From assembly GCA_946998295.1 (NCBI GenBank), contig CAMPYS010000014.1:1-46360 (forward strand): a stretch of DNA of 46,360 nucleotides, given 5' to 3'. The notes beneath the pieces were generated by a model, which saw only the letters and a list, made by a program, of their open reading frames with translations, was not told the origin of the DNA and did no database searches. A program made the position numbers and the translations under genes. Of the stretch, positions 25,335 to 33,914 are shown one piece after another. Within the stretch, counting starts at the first letter, position 1. Each line of letters begins with the position of its first letter. Source of the stretch: an uncultured Prevotella sp. Lineage in GTDB: Bacteria > Bacteroidota > Bacteroidia > Bacteroidales > Bacteroidaceae.

Positions 25335-26642
25335 ATGGAACAGAAAAGAGTTGCCCCAGCAGAAGGCAAATTAGGAATAATGATAGTTGGATGTGGTGCC
25401 GTAGCAACTACATTCATAACAGGTGTATTAATGGCACGTAAAGGGCTTGCTAAACCAATAGGTTCAATGACCCAATACGACAAAATAAGAGTAGGAAAAG
25501 GAAAAGAAAAAAAATACCTTCATTACTATGACATAGTACCATTAGCAAAACTACAAGATATTGAATTCGCTACATGGGATGTTTATCCACAAAATGCTTA
25601 CCAAGCAGCTGTATATGCAGAAGTTCTAAAAGCAAAAGATATTGAACCTGTAAAAGAAGAATTAGAAAAGATAAAACCCTTAAAAGCTGCATTTGACAAG
25701 AACTATGTAAAAAGACTTGACGGAGATAATATTAAACAATCTGCAACAAGAGCAGAAATGGTAGCTGAACTTAGAAAAGATATACAAAACTTTAAAAAAG
25801 AAAAAAAAGTTACACGTGTTGTTGTTCTATGGGCTGCATCAACAGAAATATATGTACCATATAATGAAAAATACCATAAAACACTAAATCAATTAGAAAA
25901 TGCTATAAAGGTAAATGATACAGAACATATAGCTCCGTCTATGTGTTATGCTTATGCTGCTATTACAGAAAAATGTCCATTTATAATGGGGGCACCAAAT
26001 ACCACAGTAGATATTCCTGCTATGTGGGAGTTAGCAGAACAGGAACAAATACCTATTGTTGGTAAAGATTTTAAAACAGGGCAAACACTCGTAAAATCAG
26101 GTTTTGCTCCAATAATAAAAACACGCTCTTTAGGACTTTCTGGATGGTTCTCTACAAATATCTTAGGTAATAGAGACGGCTTAGTATTAGATGAACCAGA
26201 GAACTTTAAAACGAAAGAAGTTAGTAAATTGTCAACATTAGATACTATATGCAATCCTAAAGATCAACCAGATTTATACGGAAATATTTACCACAAAGTA
26301 AGAATAAATTATTATCCACCAAGAAATGATGACAAGGAAGGATGGGATAATATTGATATATTTGGTTGGATGGGATATCCTATGCAAATAAAAATTAACT
26401 TTTTATGCAAAGACTCCATTCTTGCTGCACCATTACTTTTAGATCTTGCTCTCTTTAGTGATCTTGCGTTACGTGCAGGAAAATACGGAATACAAAGATT
26501 CCTCAGTTTTTATCTAAAAAGCCCTATGAATGATTTCACAAAAAAAGAAAAACCTGTAAATAACCTATTTCAACAATATACAATGCTCAAAAATGCTATA
26601 AGAGAAATAGGTGGATATGAAGCAGATGAAGAAATTGATTAA
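25335..26642 (+). CDS. ino1: Inositol-3-phosphate synthase (MIPS)
   Basis: MIPS converts glucose-6-phosphate to 1D-myo-inositol 3-phosphate with NAD as an internal redox cofactor. The 435-aa protein has an N-terminal NAD-binding stretch IMIVGCGAVATTFITGV, then ATWDVYPQNAY, VVVLWAASTEIY, IPIVGKDFKTGQT, and the conserved Lys-rich catalytic region with KINFLCKDSILAAPLLLDL near the C terminus. It is 80 bp after the phosphatidyltransferase gene and supplies inositol phosphate for that enzyme. The coding region overlaps the start of the DUF5686 gene. Phylogenetically restricted forms of this enzyme occur in Bacteroidetes inositol-lipid clusters. Confidence 0.95.
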   Translation: MEQKRVAPAEGKLGIMIVGCGAVATTFITGVLMARKGLAKPIGSMTQYDKIRVGKGKEKKYLHYYDIVPLAKLQDIEFATWDVYPQNAYQAAVYAEVLKAKDIEPVKEELEKIKPLKAAFDKNYVKRLDGDNIKQSATRAEMVAELRKDIQNFKKEKKVTRVVVLWAASTEIYVPYNEKYHKTLNQLENAIKVNDTEHIAPSMCYAYAAITEKCPFIMGAPNTTVDIPAMWELAEQEQIPIVGKDFKTGQTLVKSGFAPIIKTRSLGLSGWFSTNILGNRDGLVLDEPENFKTKEVSKLSTLDTICNPKDQPDLYGNIYHKVRINYYPPRNDDKEGWDNIDIFGWMGYPMQIKINFLCKDSILAAPLLLDLALFSDLALRAGKYGIQRFLSFYLKSPMNDFTKKEKPVNNLFQQYTMLKNAIREIGGYEADEEID

Positions 26643-29190
26643 AACAAATATTTATTTCAATATTTTTTTAATGTTTATTATCTGTGCAGCTGCCCAAAAA
26701 GCAACTGCACAGAATTTATATTGTAAAATTATTGACTCAAGAACACTATTGCCTGTACAATATGCTAATGCAATATATAGAAAATTAAAAATAAGTGCAA
26801 AAGCTAACGATAAAGGTCTTATAACTATAGAAAAAAAGGTAGGAGAGGTTTTAGAAATAAATTCCATCGGATATAAGACCAAGAGAATAAAGATTAAACA
26901 GAATTTTAATGATACGATACAAATAAAAATAGTAAATACATACAAAAGCCTTCAAACTGTTACTATCAAAGCCAAACGGAAAAATAAATATTCAAGGAAG
27001 AACAATCCAGCAGTAGAACTTATGAAAAGAGTTATTGCAGCTAAAAAAGCAACTAATTTGGAAAATCATAACTTCTATAGATACGATAAATATCAAAAAC
27101 TTACAATGGCTCTAAACAATATTAGCGAAGATCTAATAGCAAATGATGATAATAAAAAAGAATGGCTAAAGAAACAAGTAGAACGTTGCCCATATAATGA
27201 TAAATTAATATTACCTTTCTCTGTAGACGAAACATTTTATCAACATATATTTAGAAAAACGCCTAAAAAACATAAAGATATTATTAAAGGGCAATCAACT
27301 AAAGGTATATCACAATTAATACAAACAGGAAATTCTCTAAATACAATTGTTAAAGACCTTTTTCAGGATATTGATATTTATAAAGATCAAATAGAATTAT
27401 TACAATCAAGATTCCCCTCTCCAATAGGAGCAACCGCAACATCATTTTATAGATTCTACATAGAAGACACTGTACAAATAGATAAACAACAATGCATAAA
27501 ATTACAGTTTATGCCTGGAAATCAACAAGATTTTGGCTTTAGAGGAGAAATATACATTGTTAATGACAGCTCACTACACGTAAAAAAACTAAATATGCAA
27601 TTACCAGCAAATACAGGAGTGAACTGGATAGATGCAATGAAAATAAGTCAAGAGTTTAAGCAACTGGACAATAAAGAATGGGTTTTGACTGCAGATAAAA
27701 TGGTCGTAGAACTAAAAGTAATTGAACAGTTACAAAGCTTTATAATTATACGTTCGACAAAACTTAATAATTATAATTTTCAAGAAATAGATCCAAAACT
27801 TTTTAGTGGCTCATCTGATATAATATATGAACATAATGCAAAAAAAAGAAATGAAGAGTTTTGGAAAGAACACAGAGCAGAAGAATTAACAAAAGGGGAA
27901 AAACAGATAGATAATTTAATTAGTAAAATAAATAATTCGAAACTATTCAAAAATACAATAGTCGTAGCAAGAGCTATAATAGAGAACTTTATTGAAACAG
28001 GAGGCGCTAATTCTCCAAGTAAAATAGATATAGGACCTATTAATACATTTATATCAAAAAACTATATAGATGGCATAAGGTTAAGAGCTGCGGCAAGGAC
28101 TACAGCCAACCTAAATAAACATTGGTTTGCTGAAGGATATTATGCATATGGAATAAAGTCTAAAACAAATTACTACGGGGGAAAACTAATTTATTCATTT
28201 AATAAGCCTCAATACTTACCAATAGAATTTCCTACGCGAACTATCACTTTTGAAACATACAAAGACATAGAATCACCTTCTGATAAATTTCTAAAACATA
28301 ATAAAGATAACATATTTATGGCTATAAAGCCAGTAAAAGCAGAAAGACTGTATAAATATGAAAGACAAAAATTGTCATTAACTTGGGAAAGTATTAATGG
28401 TATAACTTCTACAATAAGTGCAAAAACAGAAAAAGATACCCCACTCTCTAACATAATTTTCAAAAAGCAAAATGGTAATATACTTAATAGTATAAGAACT
28501 ACAGAATTAGAATTGTCATTTGAATATAGACCAGGACAAAAATATATTACTTCAAAGCAAAAAAGAAAAGAAGTAAATAAAGATGCGCCAAAATACATTA
28601 TAAAACAAACTTTTGGACTTAAAAACTTGCTAAATGGACAATATCAATATAACCTTACAGAACTAAAATTATATAAAAGATTCTGGATGGGAAGTTATGG
28701 AAAAATTGATCTACAACTATCAATGGGTGCCCAATGGAACAAAGTACCATACAACTTACTTTGTCAACCTGCTGTAAATACATCTTTCTTCGAACAGCAA
28801 GCAACATTTAATCTGATGAAAGAAATGGAGTTTCTAAATGACAGATATGCACAAATAAATATATCGTGGAAACCAGAAGGAAAAATTTTCAATAGAATTC
28901 CATTAATAAAAAAACTAAAATTAAGAGAGTATATAGCAATAAAAAGTTTATGGGGAAAGTTAACGAATAAAAACAACCCAAGACTAAAAGAAAACATAAA
29001 TGATAATATATTATTTCAACTTCCAACTACAACAAATATCATGACTAAACAACCATATATTGAATTAGTTATTGGGGTACATAATATATTCAAAATGTTC
29101 GAAATAAACTATATTAGAAGATTAACATACACAAATTTACCAAATATAAAAAACAATGGAATTAGATTCGGATTTAACTTAACTTTCTAA
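26626..29190 (+). CDS. DUF5686 outer-membrane protein with carboxypeptidase-regulatory-like N-terminus
   Basis: This is a large exported Bacteroidetes protein. A signal peptide (MKKLIKTNIYFNIF, ending in ATAQ) is followed by a carboxypeptidase D regulatory-like beta sandwich (about residues 25-105, with KIIDSRTLLPVQYANAI). The DUF5686 region then runs to the end as predicted beta strands typical of an outer-membrane barrel. The final residues FGFNLTF end in Phe, as expected for barrel proteins. The function is unknown. Three in-frame ATGs (26611, 26617, 26626) lie inside ino1; 26626 is chosen because it puts the signal peptide at the very start. Overlap with ino1 suggests the same transcript, perhaps linking it to envelope lipids. 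Confidence 0.85.
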   Translation: MKKLIKTNIYFNIFLMFIICAAAQKATAQNLYCKIIDSRTLLPVQYANAIYRKLKISAKANDKGLITIEKKVGEVLEINSIGYKTKRIKIKQNFNDTIQIKIVNTYKSLQTVTIKAKRKNKYSRKNNPAVELMKRVIAAKKATNLENHNFYRYDKYQKLTMALNNISEDLIANDDNKKEWLKKQVERCPYNDKLILPFSVDETFYQHIFRKTPKKHKDIIKGQSTKGISQLIQTGNSLNTIVKDLFQDIDIYKDQIELLQSRFPSPIGATATSFYRFYIEDTVQIDKQQCIKLQFMPGNQQDFGFRGEIYIVNDSSLHVKKLNMQLPANTGVNWIDAMKISQEFKQLDNKEWVLTADKMVVELKVIEQLQSFIIIRSTKLNNYNFQEIDPKLFSGSSDIIYEHNAKKRNEEFWKEHRAEELTKGEKQIDNLISKINNSKLFKNTIVVARAIIENFIETGGANSPSKIDIGPINTFISKNYIDGIRLRAAARTTANLNKHWFAEGYYAYGIKSKTNYYGGKLIYSFNKPQYLPIEFPTRTITFETYKDIESPSDKFLKHNKDNIFMAIKPVKAERLYKYERQKLSLTWESINGITSTISAKTEKDTPLSNIIFKKQNGNILNSIRTTELELSFEYRPGQKYITSKQKRKEVNKDAPKYIIKQTFGLKNLLNGQYQYNLTELKLYKRFWMGSYGKIDLQLSMGAQWNKVPYNLLCQPAVNTSFFEQQATFNLMKEMEFLNDRYAQINISWKPEGKIFNRIPLIKKLKLREYIAIKSLWGKLTNKNNPRLKENINDNILFQLPTTTNIMTKQPYIELVIGVHNIFKMFEINYIRRLTYTNLPNIKNNGIRFGFNLTF

Positions 29191-29255
29191 ACAACTTTAA
29201 ATGTCTATAGACAAAAATATATACATAGTATTAAATAGAGTAAGATAAATTTTAT

Positions 29256-29263
29256 TAACTTTG
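29256..29263 (+). promoter_or_regulatory. Promoter -7 box upstream of the TPR gene
   Basis: TAACTTTG fits TAnnTTTG, 61 bp before the TPR start. No TTG at the usual -33 distance. Confidence 0.5.
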
Positions 29264-29324
29264 CAACATTGCAAAAAGATAAGTATAAAATATATTTAAA
29301 GAAATAATAAAATAAAGATAAACA

Positions 29325-29999
29325 ATGACAAACAAAAAAGAAAAGGGTACATACAATGAAACCCTCAACAAGTCAGAAGCATTCTTCACAAAGTATGGCA
29401 AATCTACTATAATTGCTATTGTCGTAATAATAGTAATTGCAGCAGGATATGTAGCATATAAAAACTACATCGTTGAGCCACGTGAAAACGAAGCAAGCAC
29501 ACTACTATCTAAAAGTCAAGATTTATTCAATCAACAACAATATGATAAAGCTATAAAAGGTTTTATTAATGTCCAATCAAACTTCAACAACACAGAAGCA
29601 GGAAATCTATCAAATCTATACATAGGGCTTTGCTATGCACACATGCAAAAGCCAAACTGGAAAAAAGCATTAGAAAATGTAGAAAAGTTTAGCACTTCCA
29701 ATGATCAAACTATAAGTCCAGCTTCACAAATGGCACTTGGAGATATTTATGCTAATAATAATCAAAATGATAAAGCTGTAGAATATTTCAAAAAAGCAGC
29801 TGAAATGGCAAACTCTCAAGCAATGGACAATATAAATTTAAGTATTGCACCATTAGCATTAAAAAAAGCTGGTATAATTTTAGAAAGCATAAACAAAAAA
29901 GATGATGCTCTAAAAATATACGAGGAAATTAAAAAGAACTATATTAATTCCCCTATATCTCAAGATATTGATAAATATATAGAAAGAGCAAAAAACTAA
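29325..29999 (+). CDS. Membrane-anchored tetratricopeptide-repeat protein
   Basis: The 224-aa protein has one transmembrane helix near the N terminus (about residues 28-46, STIIAIVVIIVIAAGYVAY) and then TPR-type helical pairs: SKSQDLFNQQQYDKAIKGF, NLYIGLCYAHMQKPNWKKAL, MALGDIYANNNQNDKAVEYF and LKKAGIILESINKKDDALKI. The anchor plus outward-facing TPRs resemble YfgM-like or TolA-adaptor proteins that help periplasmic folding or assembly, but no specific partner is identifiable. It lies 4 bp upstream of ribH and probably shares its transcript. A gene of this kind before ribH is familiar in Bacteroidetes. Confidence 0.8.
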   Translation: MTNKKEKGTYNETLNKSEAFFTKYGKSTIIAIVVIIVIAAGYVAYKNYIVEPRENEASTLLSKSQDLFNQQQYDKAIKGFINVQSNFNNTEAGNLSNLYIGLCYAHMQKPNWKKALENVEKFSTSNDQTISPASQMALGDIYANNNQNDKAVEYFKKAAEMANSQAMDNINLSIAPLALKKAGIILESINKKDDALKIYEEIKKNYINSPISQDIDKYIERAKN

Positions 30000-30003
30000 A
30001 TAA

Positions 30004-30480
30004 ATGGCAACAGCACTTCATAATTTATCAGAGTATAACAAAAATGAAATACCTGATGCAAGCAATATGTGTTTCGGTATAGTTGTTTCTGAATGGAATC
30101 CACAAATAACACAAGCATTACTACACGGAGCTGTAGAAACACTAAAAAAACACGGAGCTTTACCAGAGAATATACATGTTAAATCTGTTCCTGGAAGTTT
30201 TGAACTTATATATGGAGCACAACAAATGACATTAAATGGTAGCTATGATGCTATTATTATACTCGGTAGTGTAATAAAAGGAGAAACTCCACATTTTGAC
30301 TATATTTGTCAAGGGGTTACCTATGGGATTGCAAGACTTAATGCCACTAAAGAATGTCCTATAGTATATGGACTACTTACTACAAATAATCTGCAGCAAG
30401 CAATAGATCGCTCTGGAGGTAAATATGGAAATAAAGGTGATGAAGCTGCAGTAGTAGCTATAAAAATGGCAAAATTTTAA
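30004..30480 (+). CDS. ribH: 6,7-dimethyl-8-ribityllumazine synthase
   Basis: RibH condenses the ribityl-aminouracil intermediate with dihydroxybutanone phosphate to form lumazine, the penultimate step of riboflavin synthesis. The 158-aa length is standard. Hallmarks are FGIVVSEWNPQITQALLHGA (substrate loop), VPGSFELIYGAQ, IILGSVIKGETPHFDYI with the catalytic His, and YGLLTTNNLQQAIDRSGG. It is followed by a palindromic terminator. No other riboflavin gene is in the window. Confidence 0.96.
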   Translation: MATALHNLSEYNKNEIPDASNMCFGIVVSEWNPQITQALLHGAVETLKKHGALPENIHVKSVPGSFELIYGAQQMTLNGSYDAIIILGSVIKGETPHFDYICQGVTYGIARLNATKECPIVYGLLTTNNLQQAIDRSGGKYGNKGDEAAVVAIKMAKF

Positions 30481-30543
30481 TTGACTTTATAGAGTATGTA
30501 AATTAACATATTCAATACAAAAGTTATTCTACAGAATATAAAT

Positions 30544-30577
30544 AATAAAGGATGATATAATTATATCATCCTTTATT
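30544..30577 (+). terminator. Terminator after ribH
   Basis: A perfect 34-bp palindrome (17+17, centre between 30560 and 30561) starts 64 bp after the ribH stop, with T-rich sequence after it. It may also stop transcripts coming the other way from the tRNA genes. Confidence 0.65.
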
Positions 30578-30594
30578 TTAATAATATCTTTAAG

Positions 30595-30676
30595 TGGGTA
30601 GTGATGGATTCGAACCACCGAAGCAAGAAGCAACAGATTTACAGTCTGCCCCATTTGGCCACTCTGGAAACTACCC
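30595..30676 (-). tRNA. tRNA-Tyr (GTA)
   Basis: The minus strand forms a class II tRNA. The acceptor GGGTAGT pairs with ACTACCC, the anticodon loop CTGTAAA gives GTA, there is a long variable arm (GTTGCTTCTTGCTTC region), and the T-arm loop reads GGTTCGAATCC. The 3' CCA is not encoded. It lies 10 bp after tRNA-Val on the same strand. Confidence 0.95.
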
Positions 30677-30686
30677 TATTTTATAG

Positions 30687-30764
30687 TGGTGGGCGTTGAC
30701 GGATTCGAACCGCCGACCCTCTGCTTGTAAGGCAGATGCTCTAAACCAACTGAGCTAAACGCCC
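30687..30764 (-). tRNA. tRNA-Val (TAC)
   Basis: The minus strand gives the acceptor GGGCGTT paired with AACGCCC, D-arm GCTC...GAGC, anticodon loop CTTACAA (anticodon TAC) and T-loop GGTTCGAATCC. The terminal CCA is encoded at 30687-30689. It is the first gene of the tRNA pair. Confidence 0.95.
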
Positions 30765-30781
30765 CTACTTCATTTCGTTTG

Positions 30782-30812
30782 CAAAGGTATAAAATAAATT
30801 TTATCATCGCAA
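30782..30812 (-). promoter_or_regulatory. Promoter of the tRNA-Val/tRNA-Tyr pair
   Basis: The minus strand reads TTG (30810-30812), 20 bp, then TACCTTTG (30782-30789). The box lies 17 bp upstream of the mature tRNA-Val 5' end. Confidence 0.65.
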
Positions 30813-30866
30813 ATTTTTCTTATCTCAATTTATAATAGAATAAAACTATGAAGTAGGAATATAAAT

Positions 30867-32318
30867 TTACTGTATATTCTTTAGTATAGATACAAGCAAA
30901 TTCCAAACTTTTTCTACAGTAGGTATCAGTAGCCGTTCATCTGGAGTATGTACAAACCTCAAAGTTGGTCCTACACTTATCATATCTACATTGGGATATT
31001 TTTCAGAAATTAGTCCACATTCTAATCCTGCATGAATACCTAAAACTTTAGGTGATTTTCCAAAAAGATTTTTATATTGAGTTACAGCGACTTCAAGTAG
31101 TTTAGAATTTGGATTCATCTTCCAACCTGGATATTCATCATGTTGTGTTATAGATGCTCCTGCTAATTCAAAGCATGATTTCACAGTATTAGCAATATTT
31201 GTAAGTGCACTTGGAACGTTTGAACGTTGTGATGCCATTACTTTTATTGAATCTTCTTTTGTTTCTACTACAGCAATATTACTTGATGTTTCTACCATAT
31301 AGGAAAGTGCTTCATCTTGACAGTTTGTAAGCGGTCCGTTATCAACTGCTTGTATGGCACAAATTATCTTTTTTGCAATATCTTTGTCTATTGTAGGTTG
31401 TGGTGCTGTTGATTCTAACGACCATACAGAGTTAGAGTCTGTTACATGGTATTCCTCTCTTATTGCTTGTTTATATTGATTCCAATCTGCTACTACCTTT
31501 TCTTTTTGACTTACTGGAACTGCAAAAATTATTTTTCCATCACGTGGGATAGCATTATCCATCTTACCAGAATTCCATTCTGCAAGCCTTAAATCAGTCT
31601 TACTCAATTGAAGATATAAAAAACGTGCTAATACTTTTATTGCATTTGCCCTTTTTTTATTAATATCATCTCCTGAATGTCCACCTATAAATCCTTTTAC
31701 AGAAGCTTGAAAGAAAAAATATTCATCATTAAGTTTTTTGCGATTAAAGGTAAATATAGCATCTGTGGTAAGTCCACCTGCACAGCTAATATAAATTTGT
31801 CCCTCATCTTCAGAGTCCATATTTATCAGATATTTTCCTGTAAGCCAACCTTTTTCTAAGCCAAAAGCTCCTGTCAAGCCTGTCTCTTCATCAACTGTAA
31901 ATAGACATTCTATCTTACCATGGGGTATATCATTAGCCTTCAAAATGGCTATTTCATAAGCTACACCTATTCCATCATCTGCACCAAGCGTTGTCCCCTT
32001 TGCTTTAAGCCATTCGCCATCTATAAAAGTTTGTATAGGATCATTATAAAAATCAAAATCTAAATCAACAAGTTTATCACAAACCATATCGATATGACTT
32101 TGCAAAATAACAGTTGGAACATTATCCATTCCAGCTGTAGCTGGCTTAGTTATCAAAACATTTCCTGTTTTATCAACCTTAGTATCTAATTTTAATTCCT
32201 TACCTAAATTAACAAGATACTCTCTTATTTTTTCTTCATGTTTTGAAGGTCTTGGAATTTTGTTGATTTTTGCGAACTCTTCAAATACACAATTAGGTGT
32301 TAAGCTATTACATTTCAT
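30867..32318 (-). CDS. pepD: Aminoacyl-histidine dipeptidase (M20 family)
   Basis: PepD is a cytosolic zinc dipeptidase that splits Xaa-His and other dipeptides. The 483-aa protein has the M20 metal sites: LQSHIDMVC (His and the following Asp), GADDGIGVA (bridging Asp), DEETGLTGAFGL (catalytic and metal Glu), and HAGLECGL with the later His in FVHTPDE. The inserted lid domain (about residues 205-390) includes GGHSGDDINK. The length fits the Bacteroidetes PepD. No signal peptide is present. It stands alone, with the tRNA pair downstream and the small membrane protein diverging upstream. Confidence 0.95.
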   Translation of the reverse strand: MKCNSLTPNCVFEEFAKINKIPRPSKHEEKIREYLVNLGKELKLDTKVDKTGNVLITKPATAGMDNVPTVILQSHIDMVCDKLVDLDFDFYNDPIQTFIDGEWLKAKGTTLGADDGIGVAYEIAILKANDIPHGKIECLFTVDEETGLTGAFGLEKGWLTGKYLINMDSEDEGQIYISCAGGLTTDAIFTFNRKKLNDEYFFFQASVKGFIGGHSGDDINKKRANAIKVLARFLYLQLSKTDLRLAEWNSGKMDNAIPRDGKIIFAVPVSQKEKVVADWNQYKQAIREEYHVTDSNSVWSLESTAPQPTIDKDIAKKIICAIQAVDNGPLTNCQDEALSYMVETSSNIAVVETKEDSIKVMASQRSNVPSALTNIANTVKSCFELAGASITQHDEYPGWKMNPNSKLLEVAVTQYKNLFGKSPKVLGIHAGLECGLISEKYPNVDMISVGPTLRFVHTPDERLLIPTVEKVWNLLVSILKNIQ

Positions 32319-32356
32319 TTTTTATACTATTCTTTTTATATTTCTGTTAAATATGT

Positions 32357-32364
32357 TACCTTTG
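32357..32364 (+). promoter_or_regulatory. Promoter -7 box for the small membrane protein gene
   Basis: TACCTTTG fits TAnnTTTG and sits 21 bp before the start chosen at 32386. This box is also an argument against any start further upstream. Confidence 0.55.
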
Positions 32365-32385
32365 CAATATCTTACTGCAAAAATA

Positions 32386-32586
32386 ATGAATTTGATAATA
32401 ACGCTTTTACTTAGTGTGTTAATAATTGCTATTGCTATAGTATTTTTAGCAATACGTATTATCATTAAAAAAAATGGAACTTTCAAATCACAGCATATTC
32501 ATGACAATCCGTATCTACGCAACAAGGGAATAAACTGTGTGATAGAACAGGACAAAGAAGCTAGATTAAAAGAAAAAGCATTCTAA
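32386..32586 (+). CDS. Small single-pass membrane protein (66 aa)
   Basis: The start at 32386 (MNLIITLLLSVLIIAIAIVF) places one transmembrane helix at residues 2-25, followed by a basic, soluble tail with NKGINCVIEQDKEAR. The frame is open further upstream to 32260, but that part overlaps the pepD start and precedes the -7 box at 32357, so it is unlikely to be translated. Comparable short proteins with a tail holding a single Cys followed by xQDxEAR occur in Bacteroidetes without a known function; I recall this pattern and could not check it. It lies 28 bp before the OmpH-like gene and is likely co-transcribed. Confidence 0.72.
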   Translation: MNLIITLLLSVLIIAIAIVFLAIRIIIKKNGTFKSQHIHDNPYLRNKGINCVIEQDKEARLKEKAF

Positions 32587-32614
32587 AATTATACAATAAA
32601 TAAATAAGACAATA

Positions 32615-33202
32615 ATGAAAAAATGTTTCGCTGTAATTGCAATTAGTAGTGGTTTGCTTATACTTAGTTCGTGTAACAAAAAACCACAAGATAATGACAC
32701 AAAACCAACTGGCAAATCAGAAATTTCAACCAAAAGTAATAATAATGAAGAGATAGCCTATGTTGAAATAGATTCTATAATGAAGCACTATGAATATTGG
32801 AAAGGTGTAACTAAAACTATTCAGGCTAAAGAAAAGAATATTCAACGTACACTTGCAAAAAAGCAAAAAGAAATTCAGATGGCGGCTGCAAATTTCCAGC
32901 AGAATGTGCAAAGTAACAAATATACACAAGAACAAGCTCAACAAATTCAAGCAAGTATTCAAAGGCAAGCTGCTGATGCTGATCAACTACAACAACGGCT
33001 TACAGCAGAATATCAAAAAGAAGTAAGTAAGTATAATAAGGCTCTATCTGATAGTGTTCACAATTACTTAAAGATATATAATAAGGATAAGAAGTATAAA
33101 ATAATATTAGCAAAAAGTGGGGATAATATACTTTATGCTGATAAGAATTGTGATATTACTAATGAGGTTCTAAACGGAATGAATAAACACTATAAAAAAT
33201 AG
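32615..33202 (+). CDS. OmpH/Skp-like periplasmic chaperone, lipoprotein
   Basis: The 195-aa protein starts with a lipoprotein signal (lipobox LSSC, modified Cys20). After a low-complexity linker, the sequence IAYVEIDSIMKHYEYW opens the OmpH/Skp domain. A long coiled-coil hairpin follows (about residues 70-145, rich in Gln, Lys and Ala: AKKQKEIQMAAANFQQ to LQQRLTAEYQKEVSKY), closing with a final strand region YKIILAKSGDNILYAD. Skp-type proteins bind unfolded outer-membrane proteins. The membrane anchor is a variation from soluble Skp. A terminator follows. Confidence 0.83.
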   Translation: MKKCFAVIAISSGLLILSSCNKKPQDNDTKPTGKSEISTKSNNNEEIAYVEIDSIMKHYEYWKGVTKTIQAKEKNIQRTLAKKQKEIQMAAANFQQNVQSNKYTQEQAQQIQASIQRQAADADQLQQRLTAEYQKEVSKYNKALSDSVHNYLKIYNKDKKYKIILAKSGDNILYADKNCDITNEVLNGMNKHYKK

Positions 33203-33236
33203 AGAAAATATAATTTATTAATATTGTTTTATTGTT

Positions 33237-33282
33237 AATGAAGGGGATAGGTATAGGGATGAATACTTATCCCTTTTTCATT
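33237..33282 (+). terminator. Terminator of the OmpH-like gene
   Basis: A hairpin with arms AATGAAGGGGATA and TATCCCTTTTTCATT (two extra bases on the 3' arm) starts 35 bp after the stop. A run of five T sits inside the 3' arm. Confidence 0.55.
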
Positions 33283-33435
33283 AAGCATTAACTAAATATA
33301 AACACATTTAGTTGCTCAAGTTCTTTACACCTTTATATATACCAAACTTATAATTGTGTGTATTTTAATCTGTAATTGTAAAGACATTTTACCATTATAA
33401 AGACTTATAACAATCGTTTAAGTTAAAGTTCTGCA

Positions 33436-33520
33436 ACGATTCTTATAGGAACGCAGTAACGATCCTTATAGAAACACTAAGACGATCCTTAAAGAAATGA
33501 TGTAACTATCCTTAAGGAGT
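33436..33520 (+). repeat. Diverged 23-bp tandem repeat, about 3.7 units
   Basis: Units start at 33436, 33459, 33482 and 33505, with the core ACGATCCTTATAGAAAC most intact in the second. Period and core are the same as the array at 21671-21823, but the copies have drifted more. Confidence 0.78.
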
Positions 33521-33737
33521 TATTACTAAGAATATTTTACAAGCTGTAAAATATTCTATCTCAGTTATATATAAACTGTATCATTATAAAAAATATCACC
33601 CCTAAATATAGAATAGCTACCCTATCCCCTATCACAAAATATTGATATTTTTTAAATCTGTCTTTGTCCATATTTTTTACTGTAGAAAATAAAGAAGAAA
33701 AAATATCATTGGGCAATATATACAGATATTTACTGCG

Positions 33738-33752
33738 GGCACAAGCTGTGCC
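33738..33752. repeat. Short inverted repeat GGCACA-AGC-TGTGCC
   Basis: A 6-bp perfect stem with a 3-nt loop, GC-rich in an AT-rich surround, followed by GTCC. It resembles dispersed intergenic palindromes (REP-like) seen in several bacteria. One copy only was found in this window. Confidence 0.45.
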
Positions 33753-33864
33753 GTCCAATAAATATAATAGCTTTTAATAGTGTGATTAAATGTTTTTATA
33801 GGTAATATTTATAGAGTGTTTTTGTACATAAAAGTTTTTCTTAGCAACAATAATATTTTAACAA

Positions 33865-33894
33865 AAAGTTTTACCTTTGCAAAGGTAAAACTTT
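33865..33894. promoter_or_regulatory. Promoter inside a perfect 30-bp palindrome upstream of the RNA methyltransferase
   Basis: Positions 33865-33879 are the exact reverse complement of 33880-33894. Each half contains TACCTTTG, the Bacteroidetes -7 box, one per strand (33872-33879 plus; 33880-33887 minus), facing each other. The plus-strand box lies 35 bp before the methyltransferase ATG. It may be an operator overlapping the start site. Confidence 0.55.
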
Positions 33895-33914
33895 GAATAC
33901 AAACAAAAATATTA

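Larger units (their letters stand above)
33283..33864. other. Long intergenic region with repeats, no supported gene
   Basis: This stretch of about 580 bp holds a diverged 23-bp tandem array (33436-33520) and a small GGCACA/TGTGCC inverted repeat (33738-33752). A 65-codon minus-strand frame (33561-33758) begins inside that inverted repeat, has no promoter and is not supported as a gene. Nothing else was recognised. Confidence 0.5.

Noticed and set aside
32260..32385. Upstream extension of the small membrane protein gene
   Set aside because: It overlaps the pepD start and lies upstream of the likely transcription start at the 32357 box; the start at 32386 gives a clean membrane helix.
33561..33758. 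65-codon minus-strand frame in the long intergenic region
   Set aside because: Its first codons come from a GC-rich inverted repeat; no promoter and no recognisable family.
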